Below are positions 25,683 to 33,754 of a stretch of DNA of 64,000 bases, in pieces. The position numbers and the translations under genes were made by a program. Source of the stretch: Flavobacterium ginsenosidimutans (GTDB taxonomy: Bacteria; Bacteroidota; Bacteroidia; Flavobacteriales; Flavobacteriaceae); NCBI RefSeq assembly GCF_003254625.1, contig NZ_QJRJ01000077.1, forward strand, positions 1 through 64,000. The letters run 5' to 3'. The first letter of the stretch is position 1, and each line of letters begins with the position of its first letter. The notes under the pieces are model-generated. The model was not told where the DNA came from. It worked only from the letters and a program-made list of their open reading frames with translations, and ran no database searches.

Positions 25683-27479
25683 ATGACAAAAAAAAATCTG
25701 CATACTTTTCATATTCCAGTAATGGGATTGGCTTATACGATAGACAGTCCGATTCGAGTGGCGCAGTATGGAATTTCATCTGTTATAGCTTTAGCCGACG
25801 ATGATTTGATTGAAAAGATGCGTAATTTTTACAGCACAAAATTCAACTTCCCTTACGAAGAAATCAGTCAAAAATTTCACGATTACCGCGCAGAGCGAAT
25901 TACTTCTTATTTAAATTTAGTCGATAAAATTGTCAAAGAGAAATTTGAAAATTTTAAAACTGAATTGGCCGAAAGCAAAACGGCTCTTGATAACTTTATG
26001 TCGATGTTACCCAACACTTCTGACATTAAGAAAGGATTTCAAAACTTACTAGATGATGGAATTTCCTTTAAAGAAAACATTCAAAATTATATTGAAACGC
26101 ATCTCTTTCCTGGAGAAATCGATGTTAACATTATGACGAAACTAGATAAAGATAACTTTATCAAAAATGAACAATTACCAATTGAATTTAACGATGCGCA
26201 TGCCGCTTTAAGAGGTTTTGCAAATAGTAATTTAGAATCTTCTGTTGTACTTTCCGCTGGAATGAACCCAAGATTGTTTGGTTATTTCGAAAACTTCAAA
26301 GATTTTTTTCCGAATGAAAATAACGAACTGAAAAAGAAAATCGTCTTAAAAGTAAGCGATTTTAGATCGGCGATGATTCAGGGAAATTTCTTGGCTAAAA
26401 AAGGACTTTGGGTTTCAGAATATCGAATTGAATCGGGATTAAACTGCGGCGGTCACGCCTTTGCAACCGATGGACTCTTATTAGGTGCCATTTTAGAAGA
26501 ATTCAAGCAGAAAAAAGAACAATTGGTACAATCTGCCCACGATTTAATGATTAAAGCTTTACAGGCAAAAAATCAGCATTTTCCAGAAAACCCTTTAGAA
26601 TTAAAAATTACAGTTCAAGGCGGTGTTGGAACTTCTCAAGAACATGAGTTTTTATTAGACGAATATCACGTAGATTCTATTGGCTGGGGTTCTCCATTTT
26701 TATTAGTTCCAGAAGCAACATCTGTAGATCAAGAAACTCGCAATTTATTGATGAATGCCAAAGAAGATGATTTCTATTTAAGTAACATTTCGCCTTTGGG
26801 AGTTCCATTCAACACTTTGAAAGGAACAACTAATGAATTTTTAAAACAGAAAAGAATTCAAGAAAATAAAGCTGGAAGTTCTTGTCCAAAGAAATTCTTA
26901 GCATTAAGTAAAGAATATGACCCACACGGAATTTGTACGGCTTCAAAAAAATATCAGGATATTAAACTGGAAGAATTAGAAGCAAGAAAAGATTCTTTAT
27001 CTGCTGATGAATTTGAAAAAAGCAAAATCAAAATAACCGAAAAATCATGTTTGTGCGTTGGTTTAGCAAATGCATCTTATTTAGAAAATGACATAAAAGT
27101 TAAAGGCCAGGCTCAAGGTGTAGTAATTTGCCCAGGTCCGAATTTGGCTTATTTTGATCAAGAAGTTTCTTTGAAAGAAATGCTGCATCATATTTATCAT
27201 GGAAAATCAGTTATCAGAACTGAGCGTCCTAACTTATTTATTAAAGAGCTTAAAATGTACATAACGTATTTTAGAAATGAAATTCAGTCTATTTCTGGAG
27301 AACTTACAACAGCTCAGCTTAAAAAATGGAATTCTTTTAAATCTAATCTGTTAGATGGAATTGAGTATTATAAAAATTTATTTGAATCGACGAAAGTCTT
27401 TAAAGGTGACCTTGATCAACTCGATTCTTGTAAATCAGAATTAGTTGGTATTAAAATTCCCGTTTCAGAGTTGGTTTAA
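25683..27479 (+). CDS. Conserved-looking protein of unknown function, TIM-barrel-like with cysteine cluster
   Basis: 598 residues from the ATG at 25683 (IPVMGLAYTIDSPIRVAQYG follows soon after). An upstream ATG at 25638 would add 15 residues but lies 5 bases after a hairpin, so I prefer the later one. Visible features are GLNCGGHAF (Cys 255), ITVQGGVGTSQEHEFLL (GGVGT at 313-317, like the phosphate-binding loop of flavin TIM barrels such as glutamate synthase), and a group of Cys at about 400-490 (SSCPKKF, HGICTAS, KSCLCVG, VVICPGP). A flavin and metal or Fe-S enzyme is a guess. I do not recognise a named family. It is followed by a strong terminator. Confidence 0.7.
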   Translation: MTKKNLHTFHIPVMGLAYTIDSPIRVAQYGISSVIALADDDLIEKMRNFYSTKFNFPYEEISQKFHDYRAERITSYLNLVDKIVKEKFENFKTELAESKTALDNFMSMLPNTSDIKKGFQNLLDDGISFKENIQNYIETHLFPGEIDVNIMTKLDKDNFIKNEQLPIEFNDAHAALRGFANSNLESSVVLSAGMNPRLFGYFENFKDFFPNENNELKKKIVLKVSDFRSAMIQGNFLAKKGLWVSEYRIESGLNCGGHAFATDGLLLGAILEEFKQKKEQLVQSAHDLMIKALQAKNQHFPENPLELKITVQGGVGTSQEHEFLLDEYHVDSIGWGSPFLLVPEATSVDQETRNLLMNAKEDDFYLSNISPLGVPFNTLKGTTNEFLKQKRIQENKAGSSCPKKFLALSKEYDPHGICTASKKYQDIKLEELEARKDSLSADEFEKSKIKITEKSCLCVGLANASYLENDIKVKGQAQGVVICPGPNLAYFDQEVSLKEMLHHIYHGKSVIRTERPNLFIKELKMYITYFRNEIQSISGELTTAQLKKWNSFKSNLLDGIEYYKNLFESTKVFKGDLDQLDSCKSELVGIKIPVSELV

Positions 27480-27485
27480 AATTGA

Positions 27486-27520
27486 AAACCCCAAATTAAA
27501 AGTAATTTGGGGTTTGTTTT
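27486..27520 (+). terminator. Terminator
   Basis: AAACCCCAAATT and AATTTGGGGTTT form a 12-bp stem followed by GTTTTT, right after the 598-residue protein gene. Confidence 0.85.
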
Positions 27521-27657
27521 TCCACATTTTTTCTTTAAAAATGATTTAAAAAATAAAAAATTCAATTCAATTTTTTATAAACTAGAATTAAATATCATTC
27601 AGATTTCAACATATAAATTTAGCTTGAAATTATTATATTGATAAAACATCAAGAACC

Positions 27658-28023
27658 ATGTTTAAAAAAACTATAGCGGCTAGTTTAACATTTGTATTAT
27701 TCTCTCTGATGAATTGTTTTGCTAAAGAAAATTTAAAGATTAAAGATTTTTGTAAAATTAACATTGGAACAAAACGTGCTGATATAGAAAAATTTATTGG
27801 CAAACCGCAAGAAAAATTAAAATCAAATTTTATCTACAATTTAGATTATGAATGCAAAATGAAACTAATCTACAAAAACAACAAACTCAGTAAAATGTTT
27901 TTTATAGATCCTTGCAAAAGAGAATATCAATTAAAATCAAATCAAACTTCTGTTTCGTCTACAGCAAAAATAGGAATCCTTCATAGTGGACCAAATCAAA
28001 AACAGAACAATATCTATAAATGA
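27658..28023 (+). CDS. Secreted protein, first of two related domains (possibly frameshifted)
   Basis: A 121-residue frame with a signal peptide (about 1-22). Its domain reads IKDFCK ... FIGKPQ ... MKLIYKNNKLSKMFFIDPCKREY. The next frame, shifted by one base, encodes a domain with the same skeleton (DFCK, IG, Y, MKLWYNNN, F, D-C, REY). The last ~25 residues of this frame (after REYQLKSN) look unselected. The most economical reading is a single two-domain protein of about 185 residues broken by a +1 frameshift near 27974-28020. No known family. Confidence 0.55.
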   Translation: MFKKTIAASLTFVLFSLMNCFAKENLKIKDFCKINIGTKRADIEKFIGKPQEKLKSNFIYNLDYECKMKLIYKNNKLSKMFFIDPCKREYQLKSNQTSVSSTAKIGILHSGPNQKQNNIYK

Positions 28024-28228
28024 TTTCTGTAAAGTAAAAGAAGAAATTACACATAACAAAGCAATAAATTTAATTGGCCCTAGTATGGGTTCTATAGGTT
28101 TTGGAATGGTTTGGGATGTTTATGAATTCCCTGATGGCTCTTATATGAAATTGTGGTATAACAATAACATTTTAGCTTTTTTTAATTTTGTTGATTGTTG
28201 CAATAGGGAATATGCATCAGTAAATTAA
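27986..28228 (+). pseudogene. Second domain of the two-domain secreted protein, out of frame
   Basis: 80 residues reading from a GTG at 27986, overlapping the end of the previous frame by 38 bases. It lacks a signal peptide of its own, which a stand-alone copy of this secreted domain should have. It repeats the pattern of the preceding domain (SINDFCK ... MKLWYNNNILAFFNFVDCCNREY). The frame is open back only to a TAG at 27971. A one-base difference, for example in the A5 run at 27998-28002, would fuse the two. It could instead be a real overlapping gene. Confidence 0.5.
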
Positions 28229-28252
28229 AACATTAAAGTTCTTTAATAAACT

Positions 28253-28290
28253 AAAAATGGCAAACAAATAAATTGTTTGCCATTTTTTTA
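28253..28290. terminator. Bidirectional terminator
   Basis: AAAAATGGCAAACAA (28253-28267) and TTGTTTGCCATTTTT (28273-28287) make a 15-bp perfect stem between convergent genes. Confidence 0.88.
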
Positions 28291-28315
28291 TATCAAGTTA
28301 TCCAAATGATTATTA

Positions 28316-28741
28316 TTATTCTTTTTTCTTATTCTTACTGTCAATAACAGCTCCAGTTCCAGTTCCTACTGCAGCTCCAGCTAGACCTCCAATAATTGCA
28401 CCTTCACCTTTTTTCTTACTGACAATGGCTCCAGTTGCGGCACCAACGCCAGCACCAATAACAGCGCCTTTAGCAGTTGCACTCCAACCTTTCTTTTTAG
28501 CAGTTGTGGCATTTGTTCCATCTTGTTGATGCACAACAACGACTTTCTCTTTTTGAGCTTCGATCTTTTCCTCGTTTAATTTAGCCATTTCTGTCTTCAT
28601 CGAATCGATAACACGCTGTTTGTTAATCTCAACTTTCATTGAATCAATGCTGGCTTGCTTGGCTTTATTTATATCTTCTTTGCTTTGTTGCTGACAAGAA
28701 GTTAAAAATATCACGGTTAATAATATATATAAGCCTTTCAT
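28316..28741 (-). CDS. Glycine-zipper lipoprotein
   Basis: A 141-residue protein with a lipobox (VIFLTSC, Cys 16). A charged, Lys/Glu-rich helical stretch (about 20-68) is followed by a C-terminal glycine-zipper pair (GAVIGAGVGAATGAIV and GAIIGGLAGAAVGTGTGAVI), the YMGG/OmpA-like zipper type that inserts in or packs against membranes. Probably an outer-membrane-anchored structural lipoprotein. Single gene between a terminator and a repeat-filled gap. Confidence 0.82.
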   Translation of the reverse strand: MKGLYILLTVIFLTSCQQQSKEDINKAKQASIDSMKVEINKQRVIDSMKTEMAKLNEEKIEAQKEKVVVVHQQDGTNATTAKKKGWSATAKGAVIGAGVGAATGAIVSKKKGEGAIIGGLAGAAVGTGTGAVIDSKNKKKE

Positions 28742-29146
28742 GACTATAAGTTTTAAAATTATACATTACAAAGTACTTAATATTTGTTTTAATACTTATT
28801 ACAGGATTTTTTAGAAAGTTTATAAGATTTGAAGATTTCGCCGTATTTCTGGCTGAATTATTTTTTTTTAAGCTGTATGATTTAATCTCGCAAAGTCGCG
28901 AAGACGCAAAGTTTTATCTTTTAAGTACAATAGCTTCCTGCTTTAGCTGGATGAAAAATTGGTTAAAAGAAAAAGCTTTAACCAAACTATGCCGTTTGGC
29001 TAAAGCCTTCTTAAGTTTTATTTTTAATACCTCCAGTTAAAATTGGAGGCAATTCAAAAAAATCTTTTTAATCCTATTAATCTGTGGCTTTAAACAAAAA
29101 ATGCTATTCAGCTCCCCGATGGCTATCGGGATTGCGAGATTAATTT
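28742..29146. repeat. Repeat-filled intergenic region
   Basis: No gene. The gap carries several nested hairpins: TAATCTCGCA (28883-28892) with TGCGAGATTA (29133-29142) at the edges, TTGGTTAAA/TTTAACCAA (28959-28985), CCTCCAGTT/AATTGGAGG (29030-29049) and CCCGAT/ATCGGG (29115-29130). Phrases such as GCAAAGTCGCGAAGACGCAAAG are typical of intergenic repeats in flavobacteria. It looks like one compound repeat element. Confidence 0.5.
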
Positions 29147-30421
29147 TTACTTCCCTAAAATTCCTTTTTTCAGAATTTGTCCGAAATCATACATATCTTC
29201 ATAAGAGCAGTACAAAGGAACCGGTGCCAAACGAATTACGTTTGGTTCACGCCAATCTGTGATTACTCCATTTTTCATTAAATAATCAAATAATGCTCTT
29301 CCTTCTCCGTGAAGGAAAACAGACAATTGTGAAGCTCTTTCACTTGGGTTTGAAGGCGTAATAATTTCAAAAGTGCTTTCTACTTCTTTATCAATTTCGT
29401 GTAGAATAAATTCCAAATAAGAAGTAATATGATCACGTTTTTTAATTAAGGCATCCATTCCAACCTCAGCAAACATTTCTACCGAAGCCAAATATGGCGC
29501 TAAAGATAAAACTGGAAGATTACTAATCTGCCATCCGTCTGCGCCGTGAACGGGATCAAAGTTTGGTTCCATTTTAAAACGACGTTCTTTGTTGTGTCCC
29601 CACCATCCAGCAAATCTTGGTAAATCTGAATTATGATGTTTTTCGTGAACAAAACAACCCGAAGCATTTCCAGGTCCTGAATTCATATATTTATAACTGC
29701 ACCAAGCTGCGAAATCTACATTCCAGTTATGAAGTTCTAATTTGATATTTCCAGCAGCATGAGCCAAGTCCCAACCTACTTTTGCTCCAGCTTTTTGTCC
29801 AGCAGCAGTTATGGTTTTGATGTCAAAAACTTGTCCTGTATAATAGTTTACTCCGCCAATTAAAACCAAAGCAAGTTCATCTCCGACTTCTTCAATTTTT
29901 GCTAAGACATCTTCAAGACGAATATTGTGTTCCCCTTCTCGACGTTTAATTTCTACAATCGCATCTTCAGGCTTGTATCCGTGAAAGTTAACTTGACTTT
30001 GAAACATATATTGATCTGATGGAAAAGCTTTTTCTTCGCAGATAATTTTATAACGTTTGCCTTTTGGCTGATAAAAAGAAACCATCAATAGATGAAGATT
30101 AACAGTCAAAGTATTCATAACCGTAACTTCTGATGGAAGCGCGCCTACAATTTTACTCAAGGGTTCTGCAAATCTTTCTTGATAATCCCACCAAGGTTTT
30201 TCAGCATAAAAATGACCTTCAACTGCCAATTCTGCCCAATCGTTCATTACTTCATCAATATAAGCTTTGGTGCGTTTTGGCTGTAATCCTAATGAGTTTC
30301 CAGTAAAATAAATTACTCTTTTGTCGTTTACTTTAGGAAAAATGAATTGGTCTTGGTAATGTTTTAATGCGTCTTTCGAATCTAGCTCTCGTGCAAATTC
30401 GCGTGTATTTTGAAAAGTCAT
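29147..30421 (-). CDS. kynU: Kynureninase
   Basis: A 424-residue PLP enzyme that cleaves kynurenine or 3-hydroxykynurenine to anthranilate or 3-hydroxyanthranilate plus alanine. Signatures are YFTGNSLGLQPKRTKAYI at 38-55, GWDLAHAAGN around 215 and the PLP-lysine segment WCSYKYMNSGPG around 240. Length is normal for the family. It complements kmo at 12716, although the two genes are 15 kb apart. Repeats lie on both sides and no operon partner is visible. Confidence 0.95.
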   Translation of the reverse strand: MTFQNTREFARELDSKDALKHYQDQFIFPKVNDKRVIYFTGNSLGLQPKRTKAYIDEVMNDWAELAVEGHFYAEKPWWDYQERFAEPLSKIVGALPSEVTVMNTLTVNLHLLMVSFYQPKGKRYKIICEEKAFPSDQYMFQSQVNFHGYKPEDAIVEIKRREGEHNIRLEDVLAKIEEVGDELALVLIGGVNYYTGQVFDIKTITAAGQKAGAKVGWDLAHAAGNIKLELHNWNVDFAAWCSYKYMNSGPGNASGCFVHEKHHNSDLPRFAGWWGHNKERRFKMEPNFDPVHGADGWQISNLPVLSLAPYLASVEMFAEVGMDALIKKRDHITSYLEFILHEIDKEVESTFEIITPSNPSERASQLSVFLHGEGRALFDYLMKNGVITDWREPNVIRLAPVPLYCSYEDMYDFGQILKKGILGK

Positions 30422-30479
30422 TGTGTTTTTGTTTTGTCTGCTAAAATAACAAATTTTGTTTGTTTTGTTTCAGGTTTAA

Positions 30480-30648
30480 GGTTTCAAGTTGAAATGCTTT
30501 GTATTTTTTAACCGCAAAGTTCGCAAGGATTTTTTATCAAGGTTAACGTTTACAAACGCTAAGTTCGCAAAGCTTTGCGTTCTTTTATATTTAGCAAACA
30601 CAAACTAAGTAAAAAATCCTTGCGAACTTTGCGGTTAAACTTGAAACC
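30480..30648. repeat. 169-bp inverted-repeat element
   Basis: Perfect 29-bp arms (30507-30535 and 30611-30639) with core CCGCAAAGTTCGCAAGGA, enclosed by an outer 11-bp pair GGTTTCAAGTT/AACTTGAAACC (30480-30490, 30638-30648). An inner hairpin reads CGCAAAGCTTTGCG. It fills most of the 315-base gap between kynU and queA. It has no coding capacity. The outer phrase also occurs near 2830 and 21415. Confidence 0.7.
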
Positions 30649-30680
30649 TGAAACTTGAAACAAAACTATTAAAAACAAAA

Positions 30681-30716
30681 AAACCGACAGGTTCTAAAAA
30701 CTTGTCGGGTCTTTTT
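30681..30716 (-). terminator. Terminator of queA, CCGACAG family copy 3
   Basis: AACCGACAGG and CTTGTCGGGT, slightly diverged from the other four copies, followed on the minus strand by a T-rich tract. It lies just downstream of queA. Confidence 0.65.
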
Positions 30717-30736
30717 TTTATAATATAAAACTCTAA

Positions 30737-31786
30737 TTAAAGAATTAACATCGCGTCTCCGTAAGAATAGAATTTGTATCCTTCTTTGATCGCTTCTTCG
30801 TATGCTTTTTTCATTAAATCGTGTCCACAGAAAGCAGAAATCATCATTAATAATGTTGATTTTGGAGTGTGGAAGTTTGTGATCATACAGTTTGCAATAC
30901 TAAAATCGTGAGGAGGGAAAATAAATTTATTTGTCCATCCTTCGTAAGGATTCAAAGTATTTGCAGAAGAAACAGAACTTTCGATTGCACGCATAGAAGT
31001 TGTTCCTACAGCACAGATACGTTTTTTCTTTGCTTTTCCTTCGTTTACGATATCACAAGCTTTTTGATTGATAATTAATTCCTCAGAATCCATTTTGTGT
31101 TTAGATAAATCCTCAACCTCAACTGGGTTAAAAGTTCCTAAACCAACGTGTAAAGTTACCTCAGCAAAGTTCACTCCTTTGATTTCTAATTTTTTCAAAA
31201 GGTGTTTTGAGAAGTGTAAACCAGCAGTTGGTGCCGCTACAGCTCCTTCTTCTTTTGCGTAGATTGTTTGGTATCTTTCAGCATCTTCAGCAGTTACTTC
31301 TCTGTTGATGTATTTAGGAATTGGAGTTTCTCCAAGTTCTGTCAATTTGTTTCTGAATTCTTCGTATGATCCATCGTATAAGAAACGTAAAGTTCTACCA
31401 CGAGATGTTGTATTGTCGATTACCTCAGCAACTAATGAATCGTCATCACCAAAATAAAGTTTGTTACCAATACGGATTTTTCTAGCAGGATCTACTAAAA
31501 CGTCCCATAAACGTTGCTCAGAGTTTAATTCTCTTAATAAGAAAACCTCAATTCTAGCTCCCGTCTTTTCTTTGTTTCCATACAAACGCGCAGGGAAAAC
31601 TTTTGTATTGTTAAGAATTAAAACGTCTCCGTCATCAAAATAGTTGATAACGTCTTTAAACATTTTATGTTCGATTGTGTTTTTTTTACGGTCAATTACC
31701 ATTAAACGAGATTCATCTCTGTTTTCTGCTGGAAATTCAGCCAAAAGTTCTTTCGGTAAATTGAAATTGAAGTGTGATAATTTCAT
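30737..31786 (-). CDS. queA: tRNA preQ1(34) S-adenosylmethionine ribosyltransferase-isomerase
   Basis: A 349-residue enzyme that transfers and isomerises the ribose of SAM onto preQ1 in tRNA to give epoxyqueuosine. Family signatures are [16 protein letters not shown] near 18-33, [36 protein letters not shown] and the C-terminal [15 protein letters not shown]. Full length. It shares the queuosine pathway with queE at 4217. A promoter is visible at 31850-31881. Confidence 0.96.
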   Translation of the reverse strand: MKLSHFNFNLPKELLAEFPAENRDESRLMVIDRKKNTIEHKMFKDVINYFDDGDVLILNNTKVFPARLYGNKEKTGARIEVFLLRELNSEQRLWDVLVDPARKIRIGNKLYFGDDDSLVAEVIDNTTSRGRTLRFLYDGSYEEFRNKLTELGETPIPKYINREVTAEDAERYQTIYAKEEGAVAAPTAGLHFSKHLLKKLEIKGVNFAEVTLHVGLGTFNPVEVEDLSKHKMDSEELIINQKACDIVNEGKAKKKRICAVGTTSMRAIESSVSSANTLNPYEGWTNKFIFPPHDFSIANCMITNFHTPKSTLLMMISAFCGHDLMKKAYEEAIKEGYKFYSYGDAMLIL

Positions 31787-31849
31787 ATTTGAAGTTAGAT
31801 TTTAAAATATCAATCTTAGATTTTTTTATCTAAAATTTTAAATCGACTG

Positions 31850-31881
31850 CAAATATACGATTGTGAAATAGGCGTTGTCAA
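31850..31881 (-). promoter_or_regulatory. queA promoter
   Basis: Minus strand TTG (31881-31879), 21-base spacer, TATATTTG (31857-31850), about 64 bases before the ATG. Confidence 0.6.
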
Positions 31882-31985
31882 GTGTTTTGGCTATTATTTT
31901 CAAAAGTCCTTGATTTACTGAGCTTTCAGATTGACTTAGAAAGCTATTCTTTAAGTCAATTTTAACTTTTTTGATTCATACATAT

Positions 31986-32012
31986 AAAAAAACCTCTGGT
32001 TGAAACCAGAGG
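31986..32012 (-). terminator. aroA terminator
   Basis: CCTCTGG and CCAGAGG pair around a short loop, with a run of seven U on the minus strand, about 50 bases after the aroA stop. Confidence 0.8.
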
Positions 32013-32060
32013 CTATGTTTTATGCAGCTTTTATTTAAATAAACTTTATATATTCAAAAA

Positions 32061-33290
32061 CTACAATTCTGAGATTTGAAAATTTAATGCTTTTAAATCA
32101 TTCCAGAAATCTGGGTATGATTTTGAAACAACTTCTGCGTCATCAATAATAATTGGCACATTGATAGCTAAAGGTGCAAATGCCATTGCCATACGGTGAT
32201 CATTGTATGTTGCAATATGTACATCGTGCTTTATATTATCAGATTTAACTAAAGTTAAACTGTCATTAGTCACCGAAATATTAGCGCCTAATTTTGTCAA
32301 CTCCGTTTTTAAAGCTTCCAAACGGTCCGTTTCTTTAATTTTTAAAGTATGAAGACCTGTTAAATGACATCCGATTCCTAAACCTAAACAAGTAACTACA
32401 ATCGTTTGTGCGATATCTGGAGTATTATTCAAATCGAAATTTACATCTTGATAATTAAAACCAGCTACTTTTTCCAAAGTCATTTTATTGTTTTGGAAAG
32501 TCGTTTTCACACCCATTTTTTGGTAAAGAGAAACTAATTCTGAATCTCCTTGAAGGCTATTTTCTTTATAACTGCTCAAAGTAATTTTTGCAGCATCTGA
32601 TAAAGCAACAAGACTGAAGAAATAAGAAGCAGAACTCCAATCTGATTCTACAACCATTTCTTTTGTTTCAACTGATTCTTTAGGAAAAACTTTAATTACA
32701 TTTCCTTCAAAACTAGTTTTAATATCCAAATCATTAAGCAAAGCTAAAGTCATTTTGATATATGGAATTGAAGTAATTTCCCCTTCCAAAGTCAATTCTA
32801 AACCATTATCTAATTTTGAAGCCATTAATAAAAGTGCCGAAATATATTGGCTGCTCACATTTGCCGCCAGAGTTACTTTTGAAGCTGTAACTTTTTTTCC
32901 TTTAATTCTAATTGGCGGATATCCTACTTCTTTCTCGTATGAAATCTCAACACCTAATTGTGCCAAAGCTTCAACAAGAATTTTAATCGGACGTTCTTGC
33001 ATTCTGCTAGATCCTGTCAAAACCACTTCTCTTCCTTCGTTAACCGAAAAATAAGCCGTTAAGAAACGCATTGCAGTTCCTGCGTGGTGTATATCTACAA
33101 TTTCGTCATTTCCAGCTAAAGCTTTTTGCATTACTTCGCTGTCGTCTGAATTTGAAGTATTGGCTAAAGTGATATTTGGAAATAACGCTTTTAGTAACAA
33201 TAAACGGTTAGTTTCGCTTTTTGATCCTGTAATATTTAATTGCGAATCATCAATGGTGAATGGTGAATTCGTGCTTAGTTTTAAATTCAT
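32061..33290 (-). CDS. aroA: 3-phosphoshikimate 1-carboxyvinyltransferase (EPSP synthase)
   Basis: A 409-residue EPSP synthase, the sixth step of the shikimate pathway. The start region has GSKSETNRLLLLKAL at 22-36, a variant of the usual GSKS motif. LTGSSRMQERP near 95 and KIKETDRLEAL near 325 are the other conserved segments. It is slightly shorter than the E. coli enzyme, as usual in Bacteroidota. The other aromatic genes are in the operon at 44779-48998, so this pathway is split over two loci. Confidence 0.95.
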   Translation of the reverse strand: MNLKLSTNSPFTIDDSQLNITGSKSETNRLLLLKALFPNITLANTSNSDDSEVMQKALAGNDEIVDIHHAGTAMRFLTAYFSVNEGREVVLTGSSRMQERPIKILVEALAQLGVEISYEKEVGYPPIRIKGKKVTASKVTLAANVSSQYISALLLMASKLDNGLELTLEGEITSIPYIKMTLALLNDLDIKTSFEGNVIKVFPKESVETKEMVVESDWSSASYFFSLVALSDAAKITLSSYKENSLQGDSELVSLYQKMGVKTTFQNNKMTLEKVAGFNYQDVNFDLNNTPDIAQTIVVTCLGLGIGCHLTGLHTLKIKETDRLEALKTELTKLGANISVTNDSLTLVKSDNIKHDVHIATYNDHRMAMAFAPLAINVPIIIDDAEVVSKSYPDFWNDLKALNFQISEL

Positions 33291-33424
33291 TTTTTTAATT
33301 GTAAGTTGTGAATTATGAATTATGAATGATTAGATACATAATTCAGCACCGCAATTTACCACTCCCCATTCATAATTCAAAATTGAAAACTCATAATTCA
33401 AAACTTATGAGTGATATTTCACAA
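33291..33424. repeat. Short inverted and tandem ATTCATAATTC repeats
   Basis: The gap between aroA and the MazG-like gene holds several copies of GAATTATGAAT/ATTCATAATTC in both orientations, a common filler in flavobacterial intergenic DNA. No gene. Confidence 0.5.
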
Positions 33425-33751
33425 TTATTTCAATTTATCATTGTTTTTATGGCGGTCTTTATCTCTAACCGATTTCAAATCCATTTTTTTATCAAAAGCC
33501 GCTTGCAAATCAATTCCTGTTTGATTGGCTAAACATAACACAACAAAAACAACATCTGCCAATTCTTCGCCAAGATCTTTATTTTTATCGCTTTCTTTCT
33601 CAGATTGTTCTCCATATCTGCGAGCAATGATTCTTGCTACTTCTCCAACTTCTTCTGTTAGCTGCGCCATATTGGTTAATTCGTTGAAATAACGAACACC
33701 GTGCTCTTTTATCCAAGTATCAACATCTAACTGTGCGTTTTTTAAATCCAT
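33425..33751 (-). CDS. MazG-like nucleotide pyrophosphohydrolase
   Basis: A 108-residue all-alpha NTP pyrophosphatase with the metal-binding helices LTEEVGEVARI (ExxE, about 31-41) and EELADVVFVV (ExxD, about 63-72). The family hydrolyses non-canonical or excess NTPs to NMP and pyrophosphate. It lies 3 bases downstream of the last DUF3857 gene, so it is likely cotranscribed with it. Confidence 0.9.
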   Translation of the reverse strand: MDLKNAQLDVDTWIKEHGVRYFNELTNMAQLTEEVGEVARIIARRYGEQSEKESDKNKDLGEELADVVFVVLCLANQTGIDLQAAFDKKMDLKSVRDKDRHKNNDKLK

Positions 33752-33754
33752 TTC

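Noticed and set aside
32061-33290. Attenuator before aroA like that of pheA
   Set aside because: The upstream region has ATTCATAATTC repeats but no aromatic leader frame and no terminator hairpin before the start codon.
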